IMG/VR virus record: IMGVR_UViG_3300025646_000012
Coordinates: 1-64,000 of that record
From: a virus
Length of the DNA stretch: 64,000 nucleotides
Strand: one strand, 5' to 3'
Shown here: one piece after another, positions 21,305 to 31,377 of the stretch
How positions within the stretch are numbered: the stretch's first letter is position 1
Layout: every line of letters starts with the position of its first letter
Notes under the pieces: model-generated
What the model was told of the DNA's origin: nothing
Database searches by the model: none
The model's input: only the letters and a program-made list of their open reading frames with translations
Translations under genes and position numbers: made by a program

Positions 21305-22657
21305 ATGACAGGTATTATTACTGACAGTCTTAAAAGGGTTCTCCTTGATAATTTAATCACGGAAGTAGCTACTGCTGGAGCTTCTTATTATATCGGTATT
21401 GGTAATTCACAAGACTGGGATAGTTCTGATACTGCGCCTACGCCAACTAACACCCTAAGAGAAGAACGTAATTTAAGACTTAGATTACAATCAATTAAAT
21501 CTGCGGAAGATGTATCTTATGTTGTACCAAGAAATAACTGGACAGCAGGTACAATTTATTCAGGTTGGGATGATAATGCTTCCAGCCATCCAACCACACC
21601 TTATTTTGTTATAACTGATGATAACTCTGTTTATATGTGTCTTAAACAAGGTAGAGATAATACTGGTGCTGCAATTGCATCAACTGTAAAACCAACTGGA
21701 GCATCTATATCATCATTTCTTACAGCTGATGGTTATATGTGGAAGTTTCTATACACTCTTACAGCTGGTGATGCAAATAAATATTTAACTGCAAATTATA
21801 TGCCTGTAAAATTTATAACATCAACCGATAGTTCCTCTCCTGCTGCTGATATTGAACAAAAAGGAATTCAGGATGCTGCAATTCCAGGTCAAATAGGCTC
21901 AGTTCGTATTATTAATGGCGGTTCTGGATATGTATCAGCACCAACGGTAACCATAATTGGAGATGGTGATAGTGCTCAAGCAACTGCAATTATTTCTGGT
22001 GGATCAGTTGTAAATATTTCATTGGATTCAAATGGTAGTGGAACAATACTTCATGGATCTGGATATACAAGTGCAACTGTTTTATTTAGTACCGGTACTG
22101 CAACAGCAAGAGTAGTTCTACCTCCTGTAGGTGGTTTTGGTGCTAATCCAATTAATGATCTACGTGCAAAAGCTGTTATGTTTAATACCAAACCATCAGG
22201 TGCTGAAAATGATACTTTTATTACAGATAATGATTTCAGACAAATAGCTTTAATAAAAAATCCAAAAGTACCTGTTACTGATTCGGATTTTACACAATCG
22301 TCTGGCTTTGCGGCAAAAGCATTAAAATTTGTAACTCCAGTTGCTACAGCATTTACCGCTGATAATACCATTGAAGGTGCATCATCTGGAGCTAAAGCAT
22401 ACGTTGATACATATAATGTATCAACTGGGATTCTTCGTTATCATCAAACAGAGGCTACTGGATTTACTAATTTCTCAGGTGGTGAAGCTGTAAGTGAAAC
22501 CGATGGCGCTGGATCTGGTACTCTAGATAGTAGTGGTACTTTTGATCCGGGTGCAATTGATTTTAGATCTGGCGAAATTCTTTATATTGAAAACCGTGCA
22601 GCTATTTCAAGAGCAGTAGATCAAACTGAAGATATTAAAATTGTAATTCAACTATAA
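21305..22657 (+). CDS. gp8: gp8-like baseplate wedge protein
   Basis: A 450-aa homologue of T4 gp8 (334 aa). Recognised pattern: N-terminal YYIGIGNSQDW, PYFVITDDNSVYMCLKQGR, SSFLTADGYMWKFLYTL and KYLTANYMPVKFI, followed by a beta-rich region with GGSGYVSAPTVTI and a C-terminal extension of about 100 residues beyond T4. gp8 dimers link gp7, gp10 and gp6 on the outside of the wedge. The ribosome site is CAGGAAA. Confidence 0.87.
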   Translation: MTGIITDSLKRVLLDNLITEVATAGASYYIGIGNSQDWDSSDTAPTPTNTLREERNLRLRLQSIKSAEDVSYVVPRNNWTAGTIYSGWDDNASSHPTTPYFVITDDNSVYMCLKQGRDNTGAAIASTVKPTGASISSFLTADGYMWKFLYTLTAGDANKYLTANYMPVKFITSTDSSSPAADIEQKGIQDAAIPGQIGSVRIINGGSGYVSAPTVTIIGDGDSAQATAIISGGSVVNISLDSNGSGTILHGSGYTSATVLFSTGTATARVVLPPVGGFGANPINDLRAKAVMFNTKPSGAENDTFITDNDFRQIALIKNPKVPVTDSDFTQSSGFAAKALKFVTPVATAFTADNTIEGASSGAKAYVDTYNVSTGILRYHQTEATGFTNFSGGEAVSETDGAGSGTLDSSGTFDPGAIDFRSGEILYIENRAAISRAVDQTEDIKIVIQL

Positions 22658-22671
22658 GATATGGAATAAAA

Positions 22672-25600
22672 ATGGTAAGTAACGTTACAAGCACCACATT
22701 CAGCCAAACTTATAGAGATGATTTTGCTGATAGTGATAACTACTATAGAATCTTATTCAGAGGTGGTAGAGCTCTTCAAGCAAGAGAACTAACCCAATTA
22801 CAAACAATCATCCAAAGAGAAGCAGAAGCACACGCAAGATTTGTATTTAAAGAAGGTGCTGCGGTTCACTCAGGTGGTGTTCAAGTTAATACAAGATTTG
22901 AATTTGCTAAATTAAATACTGGTACTTATACATTACCTACAAATTTTTCAACACTTATTGGTGAAACTTTTACAGGTTTAACTTCAACAATTAAAGTTAG
23001 AATTGTAGATATTGTTGAAGCTGAAGGTTCAGATCCTGCTACAATTTATATTGAATATGTAAATAATAATTCAATTTCTGGTACCACTAGTCCTGTTCGT
23101 CTTACTCCCGGTGAGATTATTAATGGTGATGTGAGCGGTACAAATCTTCAAATTCAAACTACTAATACCACAGCTAATCCAGCGGTTGGTCGTGGTACTA
23201 GACTTTCTGTAAAAGAAGCAGTATATTTTGTAAACGGTCATTTTGTATTTACTGCTTCTCAGGATATTCTTGTTTCAAAATATACTAGCACACCAACAGA
23301 AAAAGTTGGATTTACTGTAACAGAACAAATTGTTACAGCACTTGATGATACAGCTCTTTATGATAATTCAAATGACACTCCTAATCTAACTGCTCCTGGT
23401 GCTGATCGTTATAAGATTTTCTTAACTCTTGCTCTTGAAACAAATGTTGATTCAGATACTACATTTATTCCTGCCTTCGATATTGTTGATGGTAATTTAG
23501 CTGCAGCTAAAATGCCCGGCGATGAAAGTCTAAGTATCATCCGTGATATTATGGCAAAAAGAACATTTGAAGAATCAGGTAATTATACTGTTAAACCGTT
23601 TATTATGAAAACTCTGGATAATGATTCAGATAATACCAAACTTGATATTAATATTGCACCTGGTATTGCATATGTTCAAGGTTATAGATACGAAACATTC
23701 TCACCAATACGTATTCCAATTGCAAAACCAAGAACTACTGTTACAATTAATAACGACGTAATTGCCGCCGAATATGGTAACTATGTTCTTGCAAGTAACT
23801 TTCTGGGCATGCCAGCTATTGACACATTTGCTACGGTTAATTTAAGATCTGCGGTAACACATGGTGGTTCAACAATCGGTTCTGCTAGAATCAGAGCAGT
23901 TGAAAAGTTCGGATCAACTTATAGAATATATCTTTTTGATGTATCAATGAATGCCGGCCAACAATTTAGTTCCGTAAGAAGTATTGGCACAAGTACTGCA
24001 CAATATTCGGATTTAATACTTGAGAATGGTGTTGCAGTTATTAAAGATACTGCAAATAACAATCTTCTTTTTGACTTATCCAAAACTAGACCTTCAGCCC
24101 TATCTGATATTTCTCTCACAACTCAGAGAAAACTTACAGGCACAACTACAGGTTCTGGTACAATTCAATTTAATCTATCCGCCCCTGGCGAAACATTTGC
24201 CAATTCATCAAATTGGTTATTAACTGTTGATAGCTCTGGTGCAGAACAAACAATTAATATTACCGCAGGTGGTAATGGAAATGCATCTGTAACTCTTGGT
24301 ACTCTACCCACTAGTTCTGCGGTCTCATTGGCGGCTTACATTAATAAGGGTTCCGCAACGGTTAAGACCAAGACCCTAACTAATAGAACGGCTACTATCG
24401 CACCAGAAGGTGATAATAGTGTACAATTGGAAAGAGCAGATATCTATAGAATCAACGAGATTCGTGATGGGTCTGCTTCAGGTAATATAATTACAAATTA
24501 CTATATTCTTGACAATGGTCAAAGAGATAATTTCTATGCTGAAGGCGTATTGTATCTAAGAAGCGGATATAGTGCTCCTGCTGGTAACGTATATGTAGAT
24601 TTTGACTTCTTTGATCACGGTGCTTCAGGCGATTTCTTTGCGGTTAACTCTTACACCGGACAAGTTAATTATGAAGATATTCCTGCTCACAGACAAAGAA
24701 ATGGTGAAATTGTCCAGCTAAGAAATGCAGTAGACTTTAGATCCAGAAAAGCGAATACCGCTGGTGATTTTACCAGTACTGGTGCTGTTCGTATGGAAAT
24801 CCCTGCAAATACAGATTTAATCACAGCTGATGTATCTTATTATCTAGGCCAAGCATATAGAATTGTAATTGATCAAAGTGGTTCATTCCAGGCAATTGCT
24901 GGAGAAAGATCTTTATATCCCATATATCCATCAACTCCAGAAAATTCAATGGAGCTTTATAGATTACTAGTTAATCCATATACACTTGATGATAGTGATG
25001 TGTCTCTGACTTATGTTGATAATAGACGATATACAATGAGAGACATTGCAGATCTTGAAACTCGTATGGATAAAATTGAGGAAATTACTACTCTTAATCT
25101 ATTAGAACTTGAAACAGCAACTCTTGAAGTTCTTGATTCAAATGGTAATAATCGTCTAAAAATTGGTTTAACAGCTGATAACTTTACCGATCACTTCCAA
25201 AGTGCTAGAAATAGCATTGAATATAAAGCATCAACCGATGCATTTAACAGAGAATTAAGACCTTCATTTGTAACTAGATCTTCGGAACTTGTTTATGATT
25301 CAGATAATTCACAATTTGTGTCATTAATTGGTGATACCGTATATCCTTTATATGAAGAAGTTCTTTATACTGTAAATGATAAAGCTTCAGATGCAATTCC
25401 TGTAAACCAATTTAATCTTGGTGTTACTGTAGGCCATATTAAATTATCACCATCAACTGATACTTGGTTTGATACAGAAAGAGTTCCTGCAAAAATTATT
25501 GATGGTGGAACCAAAATTGATCCTAAAAATAATTCTCTTTGGAATGATTGGGGCTTTAACTGGTCTGGTGTTTCGGAAAGTAAATTAAAAGAAAATTATT

Positions 25601-26736
25601 CTGAAACATTAACTAAAAAAGAGGGTAGAACAACTACCACTGTTACAAGTACCGTAAAGAAAGATGAAATTGTTGCAACATCAATGGGTGATCAAATCCT
25701 TTATGAAACCTCAATTCAATATCAAAGATCTAGATTTATATTCTTCAAAGCTCAAGGTTTAAGACCGAATACTAGATATTTTCCATTCTATAATGGAACT
25801 GATGTTTCAAATTGGATAAGAGCAGGATCAGGTTTATTCCAATATTTTGCTGCATTACCAACAAATAGTGTCTATCTTGATCCTGGTGATAAATATAAAA
25901 ATGCAACAGAGTTTCCACTTGACCTTGGCGGAAAAACAAGTCAAATATTTAGTAATTCACAAGGTGTTGTTGAAGGTATTTTCTTTGTACCAAATACCGA
26001 TTCTATTAAATTCCTAACAGGAACTAGACAATTTGTATTAATAGATATTAGCACACTTGATAGAACTTCTGCTCTATCTTATGCTCAAACTGAATTTGTT
26101 TCAACTGGTACAATGCAAACATATCAAGAATCCATTAAACATACTAGAAGATATATTGTTGATACATCAATTGTTACAACTACTGAACCTTCATACGATA
26201 AAAGAGATGATGCTACTAATAGTTCTAGTGGTGGTGATGGTGGTAATGATGGTCCTATGAATTGGTATAGCGCCGATGGATCCTGGGTAGGTGCCGGTTA
26301 TGCTGGTTATCCATCAACTACAGAGTATGGTAAGTCTTATTCAAAAGAATTTGCTGCGGCTGATAAAGCTGGAGATGTAGCTGGACCAAACGGCGGATCA
26401 AATGATAAAATTATTTGTACCGCAATGAATGAAACATATGGATTTGGTTCTTTCCGTCAAAAGATCTGGCTTGAACAATCTCGTGATCTACCAGAAGAAT
26501 ATCAAATTGGTTATCATGCAATTGGTCTACCTCTCATTCAGTATGCTTATCGTACTAAGAAACCTGGTCACATGGCAATTAGAAGAACTCTGGAACACAT
26601 TGCTAGACATAGAACTGCGGATATTTGGAAACAGAAACATGGTAAAAGAGATTATGTTGGCGCAATAGAACGTGCTATTTTAGAACCTATATGTTATGTA
26701 ACTGGATGGGCAATTAAAAGAATAGGAAACCGCTAA
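22672..26736 (+). CDS. Large DUF4815-type baseplate/fibre protein (1354 aa)
   Basis: The N-terminal 500 residues start with FADSDNYYRILFRGGRALQARELTQLQTIIQREAEAHARFVFKEGA, which I recognise as the DUF4815 type of large structural proteins in marine T4-type phages. Further on are YVQGYRYET, a TRMDKIEEITTLNLLELET coiled coil (about residues 800-820) and a C-terminal globular domain ending in a helical EHIARHRTADIWKQKHGKRD segment. It likely takes the place of the T4 gp10/gp9 complex that carries fibres. It overlaps the following 534-aa gene by one base. Confidence 0.78.
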   Translation: MVSNVTSTTFSQTYRDDFADSDNYYRILFRGGRALQARELTQLQTIIQREAEAHARFVFKEGAAVHSGGVQVNTRFEFAKLNTGTYTLPTNFSTLIGETFTGLTSTIKVRIVDIVEAEGSDPATIYIEYVNNNSISGTTSPVRLTPGEIINGDVSGTNLQIQTTNTTANPAVGRGTRLSVKEAVYFVNGHFVFTASQDILVSKYTSTPTEKVGFTVTEQIVTALDDTALYDNSNDTPNLTAPGADRYKIFLTLALETNVDSDTTFIPAFDIVDGNLAAAKMPGDESLSIIRDIMAKRTFEESGNYTVKPFIMKTLDNDSDNTKLDINIAPGIAYVQGYRYETFSPIRIPIAKPRTTVTINNDVIAAEYGNYVLASNFLGMPAIDTFATVNLRSAVTHGGSTIGSARIRAVEKFGSTYRIYLFDVSMNAGQQFSSVRSIGTSTAQYSDLILENGVAVIKDTANNNLLFDLSKTRPSALSDISLTTQRKLTGTTTGSGTIQFNLSAPGETFANSSNWLLTVDSSGAEQTINITAGGNGNASVTLGTLPTSSAVSLAAYINKGSATVKTKTLTNRTATIAPEGDNSVQLERADIYRINEIRDGSASGNIITNYYILDNGQRDNFYAEGVLYLRSGYSAPAGNVYVDFDFFDHGASGDFFAVNSYTGQVNYEDIPAHRQRNGEIVQLRNAVDFRSRKANTAGDFTSTGAVRMEIPANTDLITADVSYYLGQAYRIVIDQSGSFQAIAGERSLYPIYPSTPENSMELYRLLVNPYTLDDSDVSLTYVDNRRYTMRDIADLETRMDKIEEITTLNLLELETATLEVLDSNGNNRLKIGLTADNFTDHFQSARNSIEYKASTDAFNRELRPSFVTRSSELVYDSDNSQFVSLIGDTVYPLYEEVLYTVNDKASDAIPVNQFNLGVTVGHIKLSPSTDTWFDTERVPAKIIDGGTKIDPKNNSLWNDWGFNWSGVSESKLKENYSETLTKKEGRTTTTVTSTVKKDEIVATSMGDQILYETSIQYQRSRFIFFKAQGLRPNTRYFPFYNGTDVSNWIRAGSGLFQYFAALPTNSVYLDPGDKYKNATEFPLDLGGKTSQIFSNSQGVVEGIFFVPNTDSIKFLTGTRQFVLIDISTLDRTSALSYAQTEFVSTGTMQTYQESIKHTRRYIVDTSIVTTTEPSYDKRDDATNSSSGGDGGNDGPMNWYSADGSWVGAGYAGYPSTTEYGKSYSKEFAAADKAGDVAGPNGGSNDKIICTAMNETYGFGSFRQKIWLEQSRDLPEEYQIGYHAIGLPLIQYAYRTKKPGHMAIRRTLEHIARHRTADIWKQKHGKRDYVGAIERAILEPICYVTGWAIKRIGNR

Positions 26737-28340
26737 TGTCAGCTCAAACATCTGAAAAATCACAACCGATTGCTCAAACATTTATGGTAAATCACGCAAG
26801 CGGCATTTATATAACAAAGGTTGGGTTATTTTTTGCCACAAAAGCTGATAATGCGGATTATCCAGTTCAAGTTCATATTAGACCAACCGTAAATGGTGTT
26901 CCTGATAGTCATAAAATTTTGGAAAATAGTATTGTATTTAAAGCAGCAAGTGCAATTACAACATCAACTGATGCTACAGCTGAAACTATTTTCCAATTTG
27001 AAGAACCAGTATATTTAGAAGGTGGTAAAGAATATGCGGTTTGTGTAAATTCAAATGCAAAAAGTAATGCATATCAAATTTATTCATCAAAACTAGGTGA
27101 ATTTGCCTTAGGTAGTACAACAGCAAGAATTCAAAGCGATCCTTATGCTGGGGTATTTTTCAAATCTTCAAATGGGAAAACATTTGAAGCTGATAATACA
27201 CGAGATCTTACATTTAAAATTTATAGAGCAAACTTTTTATATGAAAATGCGCTGGTAAGATTTAATGCAGCACCACCACCGGTAAAACTTCTACCAACGG
27301 ATCCATTTAAGTTTACTGCATCAGATGCAACGTTAAGAGTGTATCATTCAAATCATGGATTCCAGGTAAATGATACAGTTTACATTTCTACTGATTCAAG
27401 TGGATTTGATTCATCATCTACTGTAAATGGTGTTTTTGGTTCAAGTATTCTAGGATCAAGAGTTATTACAGCAATTGACCAAACCGGTTATACTTTTGAG
27501 ATGGATTCTACAGCAGATTCATCAATCTTTGGTGGTGGCACTGGTATTCTTGCAACCCAACAATATATGTTAGATGCATTTAAACCTAATGTTGAAATTC
27601 TACAACCAACTGGTTCTACTTATAGTATGTACTCCACATTAACTTCAGGTAAATCATATGCTGGATCTGAAACTGCATATGGAACAATCGGACCTATTCC
27701 GACTGAAAATAAAAATGATACTTTTTTAAGAAATCCTGCTGTAATTACAACTGAAGCAAAAGAAACCTCATTAGGTAGAAATACATTTACTCTTGAAGTT
27801 GAATTAAATTCAAAAAGTACATACGCGGCACCTTCTGTGGATCTACAAAGAGCATCAATAATTACTATTCATAACATTATTGATAATCAAGATTCATCAG
27901 CTACTGTAGGCTTTAATGTTCCAATTGATTTTGTAAATGAAACAACTGCTGGATTTGGTTCAGCATCTGCTAAACACTTAACGGTACCGTTTGTATTAAC
28001 TGAACCTGCTACAGGTATAAAAGTTCTAGTTGATGTAAATAGACCAAACGGAACAGATTTTGATCTTTATTATAGAACTTTACCAACAGGTTCTGATAGC
28101 GTTATTAATGAAATTGATTGGACTCTTGCATCAAAAGTAGAACCATCATCAAATCATAATAATCTACCTACGGATACTAATCCAAATCTATTCAGAGAAT
28201 ATAGATATACCATTGGTGGTGATTATGTAGGTCAATTAATTCCATTCAGTACTTATCAAATTAAGATTGTAATGAAATCAACATCATCAACTGATGTTCC
28301 AAGATTTAAAGCACTCAGAACTATTGCTCTAGGTACATAA
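26736..28340 (+). CDS. Baseplate/fibre partner protein (534 aa)
   Basis: It opens with KSQPIAQTFMVNHASGIYITKVGLFFATK and continues with strands typical of a jelly-roll (YPVQVHIRPTVNGVPDS, FQFEEPVYLEGGKEYAVCVNSN), a domain that accompanies DUF4815 proteins in related phages and resembles carbohydrate-binding modules. A central insertion with FNAAPPPVKLLPTDPFKF separates it from a second similar beta domain (about 380-534, ending RFKALRTIALGT). Translation is coupled to the upstream 1354-aa gene. It probably forms one complex with that protein. Confidence 0.65.
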   Translation: MSAQTSEKSQPIAQTFMVNHASGIYITKVGLFFATKADNADYPVQVHIRPTVNGVPDSHKILENSIVFKAASAITTSTDATAETIFQFEEPVYLEGGKEYAVCVNSNAKSNAYQIYSSKLGEFALGSTTARIQSDPYAGVFFKSSNGKTFEADNTRDLTFKIYRANFLYENALVRFNAAPPPVKLLPTDPFKFTASDATLRVYHSNHGFQVNDTVYISTDSSGFDSSSTVNGVFGSSILGSRVITAIDQTGYTFEMDSTADSSIFGGGTGILATQQYMLDAFKPNVEILQPTGSTYSMYSTLTSGKSYAGSETAYGTIGPIPTENKNDTFLRNPAVITTEAKETSLGRNTFTLEVELNSKSTYAAPSVDLQRASIITIHNIIDNQDSSATVGFNVPIDFVNETTAGFGSASAKHLTVPFVLTEPATGIKVLVDVNRPNGTDFDLYYRTLPTGSDSVINEIDWTLASKVEPSSNHNNLPTDTNPNLFREYRYTIGGDYVGQLIPFSTYQIKIVMKSTSSTDVPRFKALRTIALGT

Positions 28341-28342
28341 TA

Positions 28343-28558
28343 ATGGATTTAATTAAAGTTGAAGGTCAGCCTGGGTTAGCAAGAGATAAAAGAACTGGTG
28401 CAATTTTAAATATAAATAGTACCGAGGTTAACCGAATTAAAGAACTGAGAAAAAATCAAAGAGATTTAAAAAAGGTTGAGCGCGAAGAAATTAACCAGCT
28501 TAAAAGTGATGTTGCAGAAATTAAAATGATATTAAGCAAAATTGTAGAGAAGCTATAA
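28343..28558 (+). CDS. Small coiled-coil structural protein (71 aa)
   Basis: The sequence starts VEGQPGLARDKRTGAILNIN, then a charged heptad-like helix (residues 30-71, LRKNQRDLKKVEREEINQLK) predicted to be a coiled coil. Small proteins of this type accompany fibre genes in marine T4-type phages. It follows the 534-aa gene by 2 bp and overlaps the next start by one base. Function is unknown; a trimerisation clamp or fibre chaperone is plausible. Confidence 0.7.
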   Translation: MDLIKVEGQPGLARDKRTGAILNINSTEVNRIKELRKNQRDLKKVEREEINQLKSDVAEIKMILSKIVEKL

Positions 28559-28878
28559 TGTCAGTTATTAATATTGATCTTTCGGATACTATTATAAGTT
28601 GGAGAAATAAAACCAACCAAATAGCTACAAATCTTGGTGATCTTTCTCTTCTGACTGATTCAGCAGCATCAATTGTATCATCAATTAACACTTTACAAGC
28701 CGGATATGATAGTGATATAATAGCACTAAGAACTGATGTTTATGGCGATAGTGGTGGTATTCTAGATTTATCTGCACTAAATACTACTGATAAAACATCT
28801 ATCATTTCTGCAATTAATGAACTTGATCGTAGATTAGTTGATGTATATAATTCAAGCGGCGTTTTATTGAATACATAA
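28558..28878 (+). CDS. Small fibre-associated protein with shared C-terminal tag (106 aa)
   Basis: N-terminal DTIISWRNKTNQIATNLGDLS, then helices with heptads (SAINELDRRL). Its last residues, VDVYNSSGVLLNT, closely match the end of the 1502-aa fibre gene (IDVYNAAGTLLN). Such a shared tail suggests a common attachment or folding module. It lies within the fibre operon, coupled to the preceding coiled-coil gene. Confidence 0.7.
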   Translation: MSVINIDLSDTIISWRNKTNQIATNLGDLSLLTDSAASIVSSINTLQAGYDSDIIALRTDVYGDSGGILDLSALNTTDKTSIISAINELDRRLVDVYNSSGVLLNT

Positions 28879-28888
28879 GGAATAAAAT

Positions 28889-30181
28889 ATGGGAACCCCA
28901 ATAAAACTTGAAGGTGGCTCTGGTGACCTAAAGGAAATGTCAACAGGTGAAGAAGCTTGGTTAGCATATCAGTGCGGTTTACAACTTGCTGCTTCCACAA
29001 CTTCTGATCCGGGTGCTTTAACTACATCATCGGCTGGTAATACCAATATTGGTTCATATACAAATACATTTTTTAATGAAGCCGTGGGTACTCATCCTGG
29101 TTCATCTATTACATCAGGCTCAACAACTACTACAGTTTATCAAGCAACAGGTACTGCAACTGAAGCTGGCGCTGATTTTCATAGACCTATCCGTTGGAAC
29201 GGAACTGGTTTTGAGGAAATGGATGATACCGAATTAAATACTTTAGTTGATAGACTTTTAGGTCTTGTTTTTGCTAATTCATATCCTGGTGATTATTATT
29301 TGGCATCGTCATCTCCCGGCGGAACTTATGATACCCATATTTCAAGTATATTTTCAGATACAAGAACTGATGGAACTACGGTAACTTACAATATCTATCA
29401 AAGACAATCTATAGCCTCACCACCGAGTGAAGTTAAATGTGTTAAGATATTTAATGATACAACATCATTTGATGGTCTTAAGGAAATGAGCAATACTGAA
29501 ATTGCTTATACTTTGGGACAAAGAATGAAAACTCGTATTATGAGTTCTGCAAATAATATTGGTGCATATCAACTCAGAAGTTCTGCCCAGGGTGCTCCTG
29601 TTTCTGGTGGTACTTGGGTATCTAGAGGAACTGCAACCGATACTAAAAATACAACTGCTGATGTAGATTATTCTGCAATTTATACTCAAGTTATAGCAGA
29701 AAACTATATAGGTAATTACACCAGAGATAGAACACAGAACTTTGTGGGTAACTATACCAGAGATAGAACACAGAACTTTGTGGGTACTTATACCAGAGAT
29801 AGAACACAGAACTTTGTTGGTAATTATACTAATCCTAATGCTATTAATTATCAAAGAACTAGAATTGTAAGCAGGGTTACGTATTATGCAGGCCGTATAG
29901 ATTATCCGTATTGGATAGGTAATTATGTTGGTGATTATTTAGGCCCCGCATCATATGCTGGAGATTATGTCGGTAACTTTATTGGTAACTATGCTGGCGA
30001 TTATGTGGCTAATTACGTTGGTAACTATGATGGAGACTATGTAGGTAACTTTATTGGTAACTATGATGGTGACTATGAAGGTAACTTTGAAGGCAATTAC
30101 TTAGGAAATTATTTGGGTGAAACAATTAATTCCGGAACAACAACCATAGAAACATATACATTATATGTGAGAACTGCTTAA
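28889..30181 (+). CDS. Repeat-rich fibre protein with GNY/GDY repeats (430 aa)
   Basis: The first 265 residues contain two similar halves (LKEMSTGEEAWLAYQCGLQL near 15 and LKEMSNTEIAYTLGQRMKT near 200), probably folded domains. Residues 272-310 are three exact-length 12-aa repeats NFVGNYTRDRTQ; residues 350-415 are a long run of 4- and 8-aa repeats such as VGNYDGDY and IGNYAGDY, followed by a short strand-rich end. Repeats of this kind form thin fibrous shafts and vary by recombination. Probably a receptor-contacting or accessory fibre. Confidence 0.75.
   Translation: MGTPIKLEGGSGDLKEMSTGEEAWLAYQCGLQLAASTTSDPGALTTSSAGNTNIGSYTNTFFNEAVGTHPGSSITSGSTTTTVYQATGTATEAGADFHRPIRWNGTGFEEMDDTELNTLVDRLLGLVFANSYPGDYYLASSSPGGTYDTHISSIFSDTRTDGTTVTYNIYQRQSIASPPSEVKCVKIFNDTTSFDGLKEMSNTEIAYTLGQRMKTRIMSSANNIGAYQLRSSAQGAPVSGGTWVSRGTATDTKNTTADVDYSAIYTQVIAENYIGNYTRDRTQNFVGNYTRDRTQNFVGTYTRDRTQNFVGNYTNPNAINYQRTRIVSRVTYYAGRIDYPYWIGNYVGDYLGPASYAGDYVGNFIGNYAGDYVANYVGNYDGDYVGNFIGNYDGDYEGNFEGNYLGNYLGETINSGTTTIETYTLYVRTA
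29711..29818 (+). repeat. Three tandem 36-bp direct repeats
   Basis: Copies at 29711-29746, 29747-29782 and 29783-29818 differ at only a few bases and keep the reading frame (12 codons each). Confidence 0.95.
29921..30120 (+). repeat. Degenerate GGTAACTATGATGGAGAC-type repeats
   Basis: Tandem 12- and 24-bp units encode the G-N-Y and G-D-Y series; longer blocks such as GTAACTTTATTGGTAACTAT occur twice (near 29972 and 30044). Confidence 0.85.
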
Positions 30182-30197
30182 TTATACGGAGATAATA

Positions 30198-30659
30198 ATG
30201 ATTGATAGAAAATGGGCTGATGATTCTTTTTGGGAAAGCTATGATCGAAATAGAATTACCACAGTTTTAATGACCACAGACGCTGAAGGTAGAGTAACAA
30301 AACAACAATTAACGGTAAATCGACTTAATCCTGACGGCACCGAAAATTCGGACTTCCAAGAAATTCTAAATTCTCTTACAGAAGAAAAAATTACGGAAAA
30401 TACTCAAAAACGTAACGAAAAAAAAGCCGCTGAAAGAGAAGCTAAAGAACAACAAAGACTAGAAAGAGAAAAAGCAGCGGAATTACAAAAGCTTTTTGAA
30501 GCAAAAATTCAAGCATTTGAAATTGATGAAATTAAGAATTCCAGAAATAGACTTTTAAAAGCTAAATTAAGAAAAGCTAAAAACCTAATTGAAGTGAATC
30601 TCTATTCAATGATGATTGTTATGGAAGAACTAGAAAATGGATCAGAAGCAACCGAGTAA
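30198..30659 (+). CDS. Coiled-coil protein of unknown function (153 aa)
   Basis: The N-terminal 45 residues look globular (RKWADDSFWESYDRNRITTVL, TKQQLTVNRLNPDG) and residues 55-105 form a highly charged alpha-helix (RNEKKAAEREAKEQQRLERE), ending in a helical segment. I recognise no family with certainty; similar proteins lie at the end of fibre operons in marine T4-type phages, so a structural or chaperone role is likely. The next gene starts inside its last codons (23-bp overlap). Confidence 0.7.
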   Translation: MIDRKWADDSFWESYDRNRITTVLMTTDAEGRVTKQQLTVNRLNPDGTENSDFQEILNSLTEEKITENTQKRNEKKAAEREAKEQQRLEREKAAELQKLFEAKIQAFEIDEIKNSRNRLLKAKLRKAKNLIEVNLYSMMIVMEELENGSEATE

Positions 30660-31377
30660 AGGTTATTTAATAGTAGCTTCTCGTACAAAAGAATTTTATA
30701 AGATGGGTATTAATCTTATAAGATCTTTAAAAGAATTTTATCCTGAAGCACAAGTATGTTTCGTCACAGAAAAACTATTCTGTGACGGCAATGAATCTAT
30801 TGCTGATCATCTTTTTTATTGTGGCGATAATCACAGAGAAAAACTTTGGGCATTATCTCAAACACCATTTGATATTACAATGTATATTGATGCTGATTGT
30901 GAAATATTTCACGAAGATATAAAAAATGCGTTTGATATGTTAGATGGTCACGACTTAATGTTTACGCCTTTAATTGAGGAAAGAGCACATTATTTTAAAA
31001 AAGGTATATGGGAAAACGGCCGTTTAAAATTAAATGGAGGTGTATTTGTTTATGATATAAGAAATCCTTTAGTAAAAGATTTTATGAATGATTGGAATAT
31101 TTATTATAAACAACAACTTTTAGGTATATGGTGGCCAGATTTAAAAGATGGTAAACCTGATTATGATAAACATCCGGAACATTTAAGGCGATGGGATCAA
31201 TTCACATTATGGTGGTTAACTAATGTTAACGAAAAATATAAAGATATAAAATTAAAAATATTTAGTGAAGATGAAAGATGGAATTGGTATTCGTCTTTTA
31301 ATGAAAAAGAAAATAAATCTGGTAAAGATATAATCATTTATCATTATTCATCACATGCTTATAAAGGAAAATATTAA
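30637..31377 (+). CDS. GT-A-type glycosyltransferase (GT8-like)
   Basis: 246 aa. The Rossmann-like N-terminus (KGYLIVASRTKEFYKMGINLI) leads to the MYIDADCEIF block, whose DAD (near 84-87) is the metal- and nucleotide-sugar-binding DxD motif, and to LNGGVFVYDIRNPLVKDFM, the acceptor-side block of GT8-like enzymes. A late HYSSHAYKGKY carries a histidine often used as a third metal ligand. It probably transfers a sugar to DNA, virion protein or host surface glycan. First of four overlapping cargo genes (30637-33411). Confidence 0.8.
   Translation: MDQKQPSKGYLIVASRTKEFYKMGINLIRSLKEFYPEAQVCFVTEKLFCDGNESIADHLFYCGDNHREKLWALSQTPFDITMYIDADCEIFHEDIKNAFDMLDGHDLMFTPLIEERAHYFKKGIWENGRLKLNGGVFVYDIRNPLVKDFMNDWNIYYKQQLLGIWWPDLKDGKPDYDKHPEHLRRWDQFTLWWLTNVNEKYKDIKLKIFSEDERWNWYSSFNEKENKSGKDIIIYHYSSHAYKGKY

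Noticed and set aside
29711-30120. CRISPR-like repeat array
   Set aside because: The units are contiguous in-frame coding repeats without spacers, inside a fibre gene.
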